Positions 33,390 through 43,325 are shown, counted from the first letter of the stretch. The stretch is 64,000 nt of DNA from Enterococcus sp. DIV1094 (GCF_017316305.2 NZ_CP147250.1:950001-1014000), one strand, 5' to 3'. Made by a program: numbers and translations. The notes: a model not told the origin generated them from the letters alone.

Positions 33390-34333
33390 TATTCCACCCG
33401 CTGTCCAACAGCAACGTTTTGTCCGCTGCCATTTAAAAACTCATGAATCAATTGTTTGCCTTTGCCTGCTGGCTGTAACTCATTGATTGCAAGAACGGTT
33501 TGTTTGCCGCATGCGATCCAAAGTTGTTTTTTGTCTTTATGGATGATCGTACCTGGTGCTTCTTGGGTCGTTTCATTAGCCATTACTTCGACAGCCCATA
33601 ACTTCCAACGTGCAGAGCCATAGTTTGTAAAAGCAATCGGCCACGGACGCATCCCACGAACTTGGCAGTCGATTTCTTCTGCTGTTTTTTCCCAGTCGAT
33701 GGCTTCTTGTTCACGCGTGATGTTCGGTGAAAACGTCGCTTGATCCTCGTCTTGAGGAACAGGAGTCAACTCGCCAGAAATGATTTTAGGTAAGGTTTCC
33801 AGCAATAATTCTTTTCCTAAAAGACTTAATTTTTCAAACATGGAACCAACATCGTCTTGTTTTGTGATCGGTAGACTTGCTTGGGAGAAAACCCCTCCCG
33901 CATCCATTTTTTTGATCATCTCCATGATTGTTACACCTGTTTCCTTTTCTCCATTGATAATGGAATAGTGGACAGGTGCACCACCACGATATTTTGGTAA
34001 TAAAGAGGCATGGACATTGATAGCCCCATGTGTTGGAGCTTGCAATAATTTTTCTGGTAAGAATTGACCGAAAGCAGCGGTTACCAACACATCCGGCTGC
34101 AACTCAATGATTGTTTGCATTTCTGGTGAACCAGTGATTTTTTCTGGCTGTAACACAAGAAGATCATGCTGCAACGCTGCAGCTTTCACTGGCGTTGGGG
34201 TAATGATTTTTTTTCGCCCTACTGGTCGATCGGGTTGTGTCACTACTGCAACGATCTCGTACCCCTGATCGATCAATCCTTCAAGTATAGGAACTGAAAA
34301 TGCGGGGGTTCCCATAAATACGATTTTAGTCAT
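33389..34333 (-). CDS. fmt: Methionyl-tRNA formyltransferase
   Basis: The enzyme formylates initiator Met-tRNA from 10-formyl-THF. It has 314 residues. The N-terminal formyl-transferase fold starts KIVFMGTPAFSVPILEGL; the catalytic region has NVHASLLPKYRGGAPV and the folate loop around GVTIMEMIKKMDAG; the C-terminal tRNA-binding domain is complete. It overlaps the def stop by eight bases, so the two formyl-cycle enzymes are coupled. Confidence 0.97.
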   Translation of the reverse strand: MTKIVFMGTPAFSVPILEGLIDQGYEIVAVVTQPDRPVGRKKIITPTPVKAAALQHDLLVLQPEKITGSPEMQTIIELQPDVLVTAAFGQFLPEKLLQAPTHGAINVHASLLPKYRGGAPVHYSIINGEKETGVTIMEMIKKMDAGGVFSQASLPITKQDDVGSMFEKLSLLGKELLLETLPKIISGELTPVPQDEDQATFSPNITREQEAIDWEKTAEEIDCQVRGMRPWPIAFTNYGSARWKLWAVEVMANETTQEAPGTIIHKDKKQLWIACGKQTVLAINELQPAGKGKQLIHEFLNGSGQNVAVGQRVE

Positions 34334-34817
34334 CTAAATGTTCCTCCATATATTCTTCGAGTTTTTCTTCTGGGATTTGCTCGATCATTTTATCAATAAA
34401 TAAAATCCCATCTAAGTGATCGATCTCATGTTGAAAGGCTCGTGCAAGATAACCAAAAGCAGTTACTTCGATTTCCTCTCCGTCACGATCATAGTAACGA
34501 ACAGTCACTTCGTCTGCGCGCTTCACTGTACCGTAGACATGCGGAATACTCAAACAACCTTCCACATCGATACTTTCTCCTTTTGCTTCAATGATCTCAG
34601 GGTTGATCAGTTCAAACTTATCCCCTTCATCTACTTCGACGATAGCAATCCGTTGATTTTTACCAACTTGCGGTGCGGCGATACCGACTCCGTCATTTGC
34701 GACCATCGTTTCATATAAATTATCTAACAATACGATCGTTTCATCCGTGATCATATCGATTGGCTGAGCTTTTCGATTCAATTTTTTATTTGGGTGGATC
34801 ATTATTGGATAACGCAT
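34326..34817 (-). CDS. def: Peptide deformylase (type 1-like)
   Basis: The enzyme removes the N-terminal formyl group from new proteins. It has 163 residues from the ATG at 34817, which has AAAGGA seven bases upstream. The frame opens 17 codons earlier (34868), inside priA. All three metal motifs are present: GVGIAAPQVG, EGCLSIP and QHEIDHLDG. The short size fits type 1. Enterococci often carry a second, longer deformylase elsewhere. Confidence 0.95.
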   Translation of the reverse strand: MRYPIMIHPNKKLNRKAQPIDMITDETIVLLDNLYETMVANDGVGIAAPQVGKNQRIAIVEVDEGDKFELINPEIIEAKGESIDVEGCLSIPHVYGTVKRADEVTVRYYDRDGEEIEVTAFGYLARAFQHEIDHLDGILFIDKMIEQIPEEKLEEYMEEHLDD

Positions 34818-34830
34818 AGTGTTTCCTTTC

Positions 34831-37239
34831 TTAAATAAAATGCAGCGGCTCGTTATCGATCGCAACAAATAAATTTTGTCGTTGTTCTTTTTGGCTTTGA
34901 TCCAAGATTTCTTTCAAAGCATTAGCCAGTGCTGGTTCATGTTTATACTTGATGATCAACTGATAATAGTAACGATTTTTCACCCGTAAAACGGTACTAG
35001 GTACTGGGCCTAATAGTAGGCTGTTTGGTCCTAGTACTTGCTTTAACTGGCTGGCGATCTGAAAAATCTTTTTTGCTGCGACTTGTTCTTCAGGATGGCT
35101 CGTCGTGATTTTCACCGTGAAGTAATAAGGTGGATAACCTCCACGATGCCTTACACTCATCTCTTGTTGATAAAAGCGTTCGTAATTTTGTTCTTTTGCC
35201 AAGGTCACAGCATAATGGTTCGGGTTGAACGTTTGGATCACGACCTCCCCTGCTTTTTCGGCTCTGCCGGCTCTGCCGGATACTTGTGTCAGCAATTGGA
35301 AAGTGTGTTCACTGGAACGAAAATCAGGCAAGTTTAACGAGGTGTCCGCATTTAGAACGCCCACTAGGGTCACATCAGGAAAATCCAATCCTTTTGCGAT
35401 CATCTGCGTTCCTAATAGGATATCGGCTTCTTTATTACCAAATTTTTGTAAAATCCGTTCATGTGCCCCTTTTTTCCTTGTCGTATCTACATCCATCCGC
35501 AAAATCCTTGCTTGCGGATAAAGTGCTTGTAGTTCTTCTTCGACTTTTTGAGTCCCTGTTCCATAATAACGGATCTTGTTGCCTCCACAGTTTGGACAAC
35601 GATGCGGGATCGCTTCTTCATGTCCACAGTAATGGCAACGCATCGATCGTGAATCCATATGGAGAGTCAATGAGATATCACAATTTGGACAAGGCAAGAC
35701 AAAGCCGCAATCACGACACATCACAAAGGAAGAATAGCCCCGACGATTCAACAAAAGAACGGTTTGTTCTTGTTTTTCTAAGCGATCTTGGATCTTTTCT
35801 TGCAATAATCGTGAGAAAGTCGATGTTTGATTCTTTTCGAACTCTTCGCGCATATCGACAACTTCGATCTCAGGCAACTGCGCACTTGTTTTTGCGCGTT
35901 GGCTCAAATGCAGCATGCGATAAACACCTTTTTGCGCACGTGCTCTTGATTCAAGGGAGGGTGTCGCACTCCCTAAAACGACTGGACAATGATGATATTT
36001 TCCACGCCATAACGCTAAATCTCTCGCATGATAACGTGGCGTTTCATCTTGTTTATAACTGGATTCATGCTCTTCATCAATGATGATCAGCCCGATATTT
36101 TCAAGCGGAGCAAAGATCGCTGAGCGTGCGCCGACAACTACTTGGGCTTCATTACGCTCGATTTTACGCCATTCGTCATATTTTTCACCTTGGGATAAGC
36201 CACTATGTAACACTGCGACAGATTCTCCAAAGCGACCTTTAAAACGTTCGACCATTTGAGGGGTCAACGCAATTTCAGGAACCAGCATGATTGCTGTTTT
36301 CTTTTCTGCCAAGACATCAGCAATTGCTTGAAGGTAGACTTCTGTTTTTCCGCTACCAGTGATTCCTTCAAGTAAAAATGTCTCATTTTTTTCTTGATGA
36401 CACGCTTCAATGATCTGTTGGACGGCTGATTGTTGTTCTTCGTTCAATTGTAAAGCGGTCGTTCGTTCAAACACACGATCTTTATAAGGATCGCGGTAAC
36501 TTTCAACTTCTTCGATACGCAACCAACCTTTATCTCTACCTTGATTCAAGATGACAGAGCTAACGCCTTTTTCTTTGAAGTAAGAAACAGGCATCGGTTT
36601 TTCCAGTTCTGACAAATAAAGCAGTAATTCTTTTTGTTTTTTGGCATTTTGTCTGAGCGTTCCCCACGCTTTGTCCAGTTGTTCTTTTGACAAAAGGGAA
36701 TGAACGACACGGATCGTTTTCACTTTGTTTTTTGTATGGACTTCATAACGAATATCGACTAGCTTGTTCTTACGCCAACGGATCAACTGCGGTAAAAGCC
36801 CAGTTTCTTCCGCCTCTTTCCAAGAAATCTCTTGTCTGCCTGCGAACAATGCTACGACCTCTGGTTCATCCGTGACCGGATAAATGAGTTTATCGTATTC
36901 TGCTTTCATGACACTTGGTAGCATTGTTTGCAAACAAGTGATTTTGAAAGCATAAGTGATCGTTTTCATATAATCGGCTAACAGCATCAGCTCTTGATTG
37001 ACCACAGGTGCTAGATCAAGCAACTGGCGGATCGGCTTCAATTCTTTTTCAAGAGGTTGCTCCTGTGCTGTCAACGCCATCACAAAGCCTTGGACTTGGC
37101 GATTGCCGTTTCCAAATGGTATTGCCACTCGCATGCCCACTTGGATAGCCGCTTCCATTTCAGAAGGAACCAAATAGGTGAATGCTTGATCGGTTTGCAT
37201 CGTTGGTACATCTACAATCACATCCGCAATAACGGTCAT
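34831..37239 (-). CDS. priA: Primosomal helicase PriA
   Basis: PriA restarts stalled replication forks and loads the primosome. It has 802 residues. The N-terminal 3'-end-binding domain precedes helicase motif I GITGSGKTEVYLQA (about residue 290), DEEH motif II and the zinc-binding cysteine clusters CRDCGFVLPCPNC and CHYCGH...CPNCGG. The C-terminal helicase motifs (QVSGRAGR) are intact. It starts the priA-def-fmt-rsmB-stp-prkC operon. A terminator behind rpoZ lies just upstream. Confidence 0.97.
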   Translation of the reverse strand: MTVIADVIVDVPTMQTDQAFTYLVPSEMEAAIQVGMRVAIPFGNGNRQVQGFVMALTAQEQPLEKELKPIRQLLDLAPVVNQELMLLADYMKTITYAFKITCLQTMLPSVMKAEYDKLIYPVTDEPEVVALFAGRQEISWKEAEETGLLPQLIRWRKNKLVDIRYEVHTKNKVKTIRVVHSLLSKEQLDKAWGTLRQNAKKQKELLLYLSELEKPMPVSYFKEKGVSSVILNQGRDKGWLRIEEVESYRDPYKDRVFERTTALQLNEEQQSAVQQIIEACHQEKNETFLLEGITGSGKTEVYLQAIADVLAEKKTAIMLVPEIALTPQMVERFKGRFGESVAVLHSGLSQGEKYDEWRKIERNEAQVVVGARSAIFAPLENIGLIIIDEEHESSYKQDETPRYHARDLALWRGKYHHCPVVLGSATPSLESRARAQKGVYRMLHLSQRAKTSAQLPEIEVVDMREEFEKNQTSTFSRLLQEKIQDRLEKQEQTVLLLNRRGYSSFVMCRDCGFVLPCPNCDISLTLHMDSRSMRCHYCGHEEAIPHRCPNCGGNKIRYYGTGTQKVEEELQALYPQARILRMDVDTTRKKGAHERILQKFGNKEADILLGTQMIAKGLDFPDVTLVGVLNADTSLNLPDFRSSEHTFQLLTQVSGRAGRAEKAGEVVIQTFNPNHYAVTLAKEQNYERFYQQEMSVRHRGGYPPYYFTVKITTSHPEEQVAAKKIFQIASQLKQVLGPNSLLLGPVPSTVLRVKNRYYYQLIIKYKHEPALANALKEILDQSQKEQRQNLFVAIDNEPLHFI

Positions 37240-37356
37240 GGACTCCTTCTCCTTTCTTCATCTTGGTTTTTAAACACAAAATGGCTCTTGACCATTTTAC
37301 TAGAGATTCCTTGTTTTGTCTTACTTTCTGCCAAATCCTAACAAAAAATTAACGCA

Positions 37357-37392
37357 GGAAAAAAAAAGAGCCTAGGAACAATTCCCAAGCTC
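37357..37392 (-). terminator. Terminator after rpoZ
   Basis: On the minus strand, GAGCTTGGGAA and TTCCTAGGCTC form an imperfect stem with a 3-nt loop, followed by nine T. It ends the gmk-rpoZ unit. Confidence 0.85.
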
Positions 37393-37430
37393 GTGGCTTT
37401 GTCTATTCTAACGCGAATATCGTTGCGATC

Positions 37431-37736
37431 TTACAGTTTTTGCTCGTCGCGAATACGAGATTCTAATTCTTGCTGTGCGCGGTCTTTTTGCGCTCTACGT
37501 TCTTCATCTTCCATGCGTAGGCGTTCACGTTTTAATTCAGGATGTGGATCACTGATCACATTTCCTGCTTCGATTTCTTCTAAAGCTTGGCCAACACTTT
37601 TGACTGAATCAAATGAATCCATTGTTGGTTGTGCTTTTGCGTCCAATTCATGTGCGCGTTTACTTGCTAAGATCACTAGAGAATATTTTGAATTCACGCG
37701 ATCTAATAATGAGTCGATTGAAGGTTTTAACATCAT
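37431..37736 (-). CDS. rpoZ: RNA polymerase omega subunit
   Basis: Omega helps assemble and stabilise RNA polymerase. It has 101 residues. The N-terminal [30 protein letters not shown] is the conserved omega core. The C-terminal part is a charged helix rich in Glu, Arg and Lys, longer than the Bacillus version as in other lactobacillales. The start has AAAGGAGATG upstream. It lies 4 nt after gmk. Confidence 0.95.
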   Translation of the reverse strand: MMLKPSIDSLLDRVNSKYSLVILASKRAHELDAKAQPTMDSFDSVKSVGQALEEIEAGNVISDPHPELKRERLRMEDEERRAQKDRAQQELESRIRDEQKL

Positions 37737-37740
37737 AAGA

Positions 37741-38367
<627 letters not shown>

Positions 38368-38540
38368 TCAACTAGTCTTTTTTATACTATTGCTTATTTT
38401 GCACTTTTTTCTTGCAACTTTCAAGGCTATTTTTTTATTATAGCTAGAAAACCTAGAAAAAGCTAGTCTACTTCCTACTAAGGAGCCCGAGGCAAAAGTA
38501 AAATTTACTTTTGTTGTATACCTAAAAAACGAATAAACGG

Positions 38541-38647
38541 CGGGAGCAGAAGTAACCTCTTCGGAAATAAGACGGAATCCACAAAAATTTGAAAAGCAAT
38601 TTCCGTGGATTCCGTCTTATTTCTCGAGGCTGAACACTTCTGTCCCG
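38541..38647. repeat. Palindromic repeat, copy 1
   Basis: This long imperfect inverted repeat lies in the 350-nt yicC-gmk gap. Outer arms CGGGAGCAGAAGT and ACTTCTGTCCCG pair; the inner arms GGAAATAAGACGGAATCCAC and GTGGATTCCGTCTTATTTC pair almost perfectly. Two related but diverged palindromes lie at 53345-53438 and 54493-54553. A smaller imperfect hairpin (38662-38702, AGCCTG...CAGGCT) lies between it and the yicC stop. The rest of the gap (38356-38540) shows no gene and no clear promoter. Confidence 0.75.
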
Positions 38648-38707
38648 ACCTCATTTCATAAGCGAGCCTGCCTAACAGACAACTCGTCAGTCAGACAGGC
38701 TGGAAGA

Positions 38708-39598
38708 TCACTCGATATTTTGGATCTGCTCACGGATTTTTTCTAAAATCGTTTTCGATTGGACGACCCGATTTTTGATCTCGATCGCACTTGATTTTGA
38801 ACCGATCGTATTGATTTCGCGATTCATTTCTTGGAGTAGAAAATCTAATTCCCTACCGATGGGATAGTCTGCATCAAGCAGTTCTTCCAGTTTCTGCGTA
38901 TGGATCACTAAGCGGTCGATTTCTTCATGGATATCGCCACGCTCCAAAAGAATCGCTATTTCGGTCAACAAGCGTTCTTGCTCCACTTCTGCTCCTAAAT
39001 ATGCTTCGATTTTTTCTTGATATCTTTTTTGGAATTCTTGCTCGTAGATTTCTACAAAACCTGCTAATCCATCAATGACCTTTTTTAATTCTTCGGTTTG
39101 CTGAAGAAATACTTTTGCTAACGCTTGGCCTTCTTTACTCCGGCTTTCTTCGATGGAACAAAGCGCTGTTTCCATCGTTTCTTTCGCTAATTGAGCAAGG
39201 ATTTCTTGGTCTTCTTCCGTTGATTCTGCAATCGTCACAAACTCTTCATTCAGTGCAAAACGTTCGATCAGCGCACCGATCGATAAAGGATTCGCTTCCC
39301 CATATCTTTCTTCAATACCTGTGGTCAATTGTGTGTAAAGCGTATCGATCAATTGCCAATTGATCGTCACTTTCTTTTCTTGTTCACCTAGATAAGTGAG
39401 ATTGATAAACACATCCACGCGTCCTCGGCTAAGTTTTGTTTTGATCAATTGTCTCAATTCATTTTCAACAAAACCTAATACTTTCGGGCTACGAACTTGG
39501 ATATCTAAAAAACGTTGGTTGACACTTTTTATCTCGATTTCAAGTTGATAATTCTTTTGTTCGCGGATGGCACTGCCAAAGCCAGTCATGCTTTTCAT
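38708..39598 (-). CDS. yloC: YicC/YloC-family endoribonuclease
   Basis: The family is now regarded as a metal-dependent endoribonuclease; E. coli YicC acts on small RNAs. It has 296 residues and starts MKSMTGFGSAIREQKNYQLEIEIKSVNQRFLD, the family signature. The C-terminal DUF1732 region ends EMNREINTIGSKSSAIEIKNRVVQSKTILEKIREQIQNIE, the second hallmark. The placement near gmk and rpoZ follows the Bacillus yloC-gmk-rpoZ-priA order. Confidence 0.95.
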   Translation of the reverse strand: MKSMTGFGSAIREQKNYQLEIEIKSVNQRFLDIQVRSPKVLGFVENELRQLIKTKLSRGRVDVFINLTYLGEQEKKVTINWQLIDTLYTQLTTGIEERYGEANPLSIGALIERFALNEEFVTIAESTEEDQEILAQLAKETMETALCSIEESRSKEGQALAKVFLQQTEELKKVIDGLAGFVEIYEQEFQKRYQEKIEAYLGAEVEQERLLTEIAILLERGDIHEEIDRLVIHTQKLEELLDADYPIGRELDFLLQEMNREINTIGSKSSAIEIKNRVVQSKTILEKIREQIQNIE

Positions 39599-39616
39599 GC
39601 GACAGAGTCCTTTCTT

Positions 39617-39835
39617 TTACATATTTTTGATTGCTTTTTGTAACTCTTCAAACTCTTCATTTGTCAATGTTAGCCCTTTACCCATTTTTTCATGGTCAGG
39701 TGCCCAGTCGCGTAAGTCAAATTTCGGTGGTCTGCCATTCCAACTCACTAAGTTCAATTCTTTGCGCCACCCTTTATTGTTTTCAGATAAAACTGCAATT
39801 GCTTCTACGATCTCATATGAGAATTCTTGTGCCAT
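39617..39835 (-). CDS. YdbC/PC4-like single-strand nucleic-acid-binding protein
   Basis: It has 72 residues. The sequence FSYEIVEAIAVLSENNKGWRKELNLVSWNGRPPKFDLRDW matches the lactococcal YdbC family, which has the fold of the eukaryotic coactivator PC4 and binds single-stranded DNA. The start at 39835 has AAAGGAGGAACAACC, so it is a real gene despite its size. It overlaps the 3' end of the patatin-like gene by 31 nt in another frame. Confidence 0.88.
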   Translation of the reverse strand: MAQEFSYEIVEAIAVLSENNKGWRKELNLVSWNGRPPKFDLRDWAPDHEKMGKGLTLTNEEFEELQKAIKNM

Positions 39836-41496
39836 GGTTGTTCCTCCTTTAGATAATAAAGATAGAGATACATCAAAGTTTCTATCGCATCTGTATTGAG
39901 TTGCCGTTGTATGCGATCATACTTTTTCTCCTTCACATATTGGTGAAGTCTATTTTCCTTCGTTACGTGTATTTTAGCATTTCGTTCGAGTTTTCGAAAC
40001 TTCAGCCATTCACTGGCGTTCAACTGCCCAATCGCTTCTAAAAAGGCTTCGTCGATTTTATTTTCTTTGCAAATGCTCGGCAACATCTCTTCGACAGTAT
40101 ACACTTTGTTCGGTAAGATCAATTTTTGTTTTGCTAATAGCTCAAGCATTGCCAATCCGCATGTTTCAATGGTGACCCTGTCTTTATATACATTACGCAA
40201 GTCACGCCAAAATTTTTCTTTGTGGAAAAAGGTTAGATCTAACTGAAGCTCTTCGAATAAGAAACGTAAGAAACGCCGCCAATAGCGTTCAGCTGGTTTT
40301 GCCGTTTCAAACGTATACCAGTTTCCTTGATAGATTCCTAAACATTTCTTTGCTTCTAAATAACCTAGTTGGATATTCAATTGGTTTCTTTGTCGCTCAA
40401 ATACTAAAAAGCCACCTAAAGACCAATTTGAACAACATTGCCATGTCACTAAAGCATCTGGTTGCTTGAATTTTTTTGCTACACCAGGACCTTGGACATC
40501 GACGATCAAGACTTCAGTCGCGCCTTGCTTGATCGCAATATCGACCGGTACATTGTTTCGGTACCCGCCATCGACATACTTGGATTCGCCGATCTGTCGA
40601 TAAGCCATGGCAGGATAAAAAGAAGCAGAGGCAAGTATCCAATCCGCGATTTCTGTTGGTGCTAATGCTTGGATCCTTGTGACTGTTTCTTGAAATTCAG
40701 GAATTTTTGTTGCAACTGTATATAGTTGTGGTTGTTTTGTCTGTTTGATTTTTTCTGCATCAAGGTGTTGTTCAAGTAATGCTTCCAGCGGAGCAATCGA
40801 AGCGCCGCCTTCGACCACTGCACTGCGTGTCATCAAGCTCGCCTCTTGAATATACCGTTGTCTTAAATCTTCTGATAAGGCCACTTCAGGCAATGCTAAT
40901 ACTTGATTGGTCGACAGCTCATGCCACAACTCGGTTGCTTGGGCTAATTGATCCTGAACGATCAACGCCCCATTCAGGGCACCTACAGAAGTACCAGTAA
41001 TGAGTGAGATTTTTAAATCTGCTTCTTTCAGTGCTTTCCAGACACCGATTTGGTACGCGCCATGCGCGCCTCCTCCACCTAAGACAAGTCCTGTATGATA
41101 GGACAGCTCCTTTCCCAATGTACTCGTTCCCGAATAACCATTTCGTTGAAAGCGATCGATCATGTTTGACGAGATAGGATGATCAAAGTGGAAGCAAGCA
41201 TATTTTTTGAAAAAATAACGGACAGTACTTTCTAGTAATACAAAAATTTCGGACCATTGCCAATAATCTTCTTCGATCAATATGTTTGTGTAGGTCAGTT
41301 TTTCATTCGTTATTTCTGCAGAAAAGTAAATGTTCATCTTCTGCGAGACGATTTTCCATGCCTGTTGTTTTTTTGCTTGTTGCCAAAAATGTTGACGGCT
41401 TTCCTGATGGGTAGTGAAAAAGGCAAAAGGTTGTTTCGCTTGTTGCACGCCACTCTGCTGATAACGTTCCGACCAATAGACTTTTTGGACTTTCAT
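39805..41496 (-). CDS. Patatin-like phospholipase
   Basis: This is a serine acyl-hydrolase of 563 residues. The patatin domain starts about residue 130: oxyanion motif GLVLGGGGAHGAYQIGVW, nucleophile motif GTSVGALNG (GxSxG) and the catalytic DGGYRNNVPVDIA. The N-terminal 130 residues and C-terminal 200 residues are family-specific and of unknown role. No signal peptide is visible, so it is probably cytoplasmic or membrane-associated; substrate unknown. The ATG at 41496 is preceded by AGAGGTGTCT. A GTG two codons upstream overlaps this ribosome site. Confidence 0.92.
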   Translation of the reverse strand: MKVQKVYWSERYQQSGVQQAKQPFAFFTTHQESRQHFWQQAKKQQAWKIVSQKMNIYFSAEITNEKLTYTNILIEEDYWQWSEIFVLLESTVRYFFKKYACFHFDHPISSNMIDRFQRNGYSGTSTLGKELSYHTGLVLGGGGAHGAYQIGVWKALKEADLKISLITGTSVGALNGALIVQDQLAQATELWHELSTNQVLALPEVALSEDLRQRYIQEASLMTRSAVVEGGASIAPLEALLEQHLDAEKIKQTKQPQLYTVATKIPEFQETVTRIQALAPTEIADWILASASFYPAMAYRQIGESKYVDGGYRNNVPVDIAIKQGATEVLIVDVQGPGVAKKFKQPDALVTWQCCSNWSLGGFLVFERQRNQLNIQLGYLEAKKCLGIYQGNWYTFETAKPAERYWRRFLRFLFEELQLDLTFFHKEKFWRDLRNVYKDRVTIETCGLAMLELLAKQKLILPNKVYTVEEMLPSICKENKIDEAFLEAIGQLNASEWLKFRKLERNAKIHVTKENRLHQYVKEKKYDRIQRQLNTDAIETLMYLYLYYLKEEQPWHKNSHMRS

Positions 41497-41726
41497 AGAC
41501 ACCTCTGCTTCTCTTTTTCTTTTATTATATCAGTAAACAGCCAAAAAGGGCGCGCGTGAACAGTAACACGTTATCAACGTTATATATAGATTCCTTTTTG
41601 CGCATTATCCATACTTTATCCATAAACTAATCGTTACTTTGTAATCGAATTTTAAAATAAAAGAAACAAGCTTTTTTTCAGTAAATGTTGTAAAATGAAA
41701 GGGATGAGACAAAGGGGAGGAGGAGT

Positions 41727-42506
41727 ATGATGAGTGATTCAGTATATGTACATATCGATACAACTAGTAACGCCGTTTTGACCAAAGGGCTGTCTATCAA
41801 TGATTTTTCAAATAGCATCGTGCATTTCCCTCAAAATCTACTTTTGTTGGACCCTTCTGCATCTGCCGGAGAATATGAATCACATACTGGTTTGAAGGTC
41901 ATTCGCGGCACTGAGAATATCCAAAAATTTTTCCAAACAGTGCGCAGCCGTAACAATAGTACGGATCTTAAATGGATCGATTTTACCGATTTGACGATGT
42001 TAAAAGAACTAAGTCCTCTGGAAATCTCAGAGTTGCTTTATTTTGGTCATATGAAAACTCATCTTCACTCTCCTTTTTTCTATAAATTACAAAACAACTT
42101 TGTCTATTTCGATCTGAGTGATCATCTAGGTAGGACCTACTACCGTTATTTAGATGAATTTTATCGTATCTTTGCCAACAAATTGAGTAAGATCTTAGCA
42201 GGTAAAATCAACGAAAAAAAATCATTTTTCCGAAAAGAGATCCCCGTCGAGAAAATCAGCGTGGAAGTCTTGAAAAAAATGCGTAACTTGATGCAAGAAG
42301 GAATCATTTTTTCATTTGATCAAGCGGGTTTGATCGATGATAAATATGAGATTCCGATCTATGTCATCGAAGATTATATTTGGAAATTAAAAGGGACACG
42401 CTATCTAGAAGAAAAACCGGTAGCTGTTCTTGTCTATCATGTCGCACAACAACGTTGGCAACTAGAAGGCAATACTTCTGACTTTGTGTACAATACATTT
42501 GTATGA
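41727..42506 (+). CDS. Unrecognised protein, 259 residues
   Basis: No family is recognised. The start is good (GGGGAGGAGGAGT before ATG ATG), and a strong terminator follows, so it is a real monocistronic gene. The sequence is soluble, without signal peptide or membrane segment. It has several aromatic-rich stretches (FFYKLQNNFVYFDLSDH, YYRYLDEFYRIFANKL) and a late EEKPVAVLVYHVAQQRW strand. The order and composition suggest a cytoplasmic enterococcal conserved protein. It is one of few plus-strand genes here. Confidence 0.75.
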   Translation: MMSDSVYVHIDTTSNAVLTKGLSINDFSNSIVHFPQNLLLLDPSASAGEYESHTGLKVIRGTENIQKFFQTVRSRNNSTDLKWIDFTDLTMLKELSPLEISELLYFGHMKTHLHSPFFYKLQNNFVYFDLSDHLGRTYYRYLDEFYRIFANKLSKILAGKINEKKSFFRKEIPVEKISVEVLKKMRNLMQEGIIFSFDQAGLIDDKYEIPIYVIEDYIWKLKGTRYLEEKPVAVLVYHVAQQRWQLEGNTSDFVYNTFV

Positions 42507-42523
42507 TGAAAGCAATCCAATTG

Positions 42524-42562
42524 AAAAAGCGTAAAGGTCGACTGTCCTTTACGCTTTTTTTT
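42524..42562. terminator. Bidirectional terminator between the unknown gene and thiT
   Basis: AAAAGCGTAAAGG pairs with CCTTTACGCTTTT, followed by T residues on the plus strand and by TTTTT on the minus strand. The convergent genes share it; its plus-strand T-tract touches the thiT stop codon. Confidence 0.9.
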
Positions 42563-43139
42563 AGTTTTTACGAGTCTGTAAACGTTCCCCTTCAAATAAA
42601 GAAGGCATAGTCTGCTCGATCCCTAATAAGACGATTGCTGTCACAATCCCTGTCGCAATCCCACTTGCGCCATTCATGACTAAAGAGAATAACCATGGAT
42701 TCATTCCCCATAACGCGAAACTTCCCCAAAAAGCCACACCAGCAACAAAATGCCAGAAATATCTTGCGGTCACACCAACGAATGTTGCTAAAATGATCGT
42801 TGAGGCCATTTTCTTACGATTCCCTTGCAGGTAGCTTTGTTGCATTCTTTGTGAAAAAATCCCTGCCACACCAGCAAACGTGAAAGCGATCGGATATTCG
42901 ATCAAGACTTGGATCACACTCAAGTAGTACACTCTTCCTAGAGGAAAATGGAGAATTCCCCAGAGAAATGCAGCCCCCATCCCAGCCTTCCAGCCTCTTC
43001 TTAAAGCAAATAAAGTCATAGGGATCTGTCCTAGTGAGATCTCAAAACTACTACCTATTTGCAGAGGGATCATAGAAAGCACTAAAGATAACGCTGCGAC
43101 GATCGTTCCCTCGATCCAGACACGATGATTCTTATTCAT
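42561..43139 (-). CDS. thiT: Thiamine ECF transporter substrate-binding subunit ThiT
   Basis: ThiT is the membrane S-component that captures thiamine and works with the shared EcfT/EcfA module. It has 192 residues and about six hydrophobic helices. The characteristic MTLFALRRGWKAGMGAAFLWGILH and IEYPIAFTFAGVAG segments match ThiT, and the aromatic thiamine pocket (YFWHFVAGVAFWGSFALWG) is visible. The ATG at 43139 follows AAAGGAGG. The longer frame to 43172 runs through the riboswitch hairpin. A TPP riboswitch precedes it. Confidence 0.94.
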   Translation of the reverse strand: MNKNHRVWIEGTIVAALSLVLSMIPLQIGSSFEISLGQIPMTLFALRRGWKAGMGAAFLWGILHFPLGRVYYLSVIQVLIEYPIAFTFAGVAGIFSQRMQQSYLQGNRKKMASTIILATFVGVTARYFWHFVAGVAFWGSFALWGMNPWLFSLVMNGASGIATGIVTAIVLLGIEQTMPSLFEGERLQTRKN

Positions 43140-43184
43140 AAAAAAACTTCCTCCTTTATCATTGGACATCACAAAGGAGGAAGT
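43140..43184 (-). terminator. Expression platform of the thiT riboswitch
   Basis: On the minus strand, ACTTCCTCCTTT pairs perfectly with AAAGGAGGAAGT, directly followed by TTTTTT and then the thiT ATG. The 3' arm contains the Shine-Dalgarno AAAGGAGG. The same hairpin is therefore an intrinsic terminator and a ribosome-site sequester. It should form when TPP occupies the aptamer. Confidence 0.85.
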
Positions 43185-43243
43185 AAGTTTGTATTTTAGC
43201 AGACAGCTTCGTGCATATTTACACTAGCAAAAGCTATTCATTC

Positions 43244-43325
43244 ACAATTCCTACGCTCGCATAACCGAAACAGGTACGAAGGGTTTAGAATAATTCAGTC
43301 TCAGCCCAAAACGGACTCCCCTTTG
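43244..43325 (-). promoter_or_regulatory. TPP (THI-box) riboswitch aptamer
   Basis: On the minus strand, the conserved blocks of the THI element appear in order: CAAAGGGGAGTCC, GGGCTGAGACTGA, AAACCCTTCGTACCTG, and GTTATGCGAGCGTAGGAAT (variant of the usual AATGCCAGCGTAGGGA). Pairing of AGGGG with the 3' end closes the aptamer. It lies about 105 nt before thiT, downstream of prs. Confidence 0.93.

Noticed and set aside
35286..36083. A 265-codon plus-strand frame inside priA.
   Set aside because: It is antisense to conserved helicase and zinc-finger motifs, lacks a ribosome site and shows no family signature.
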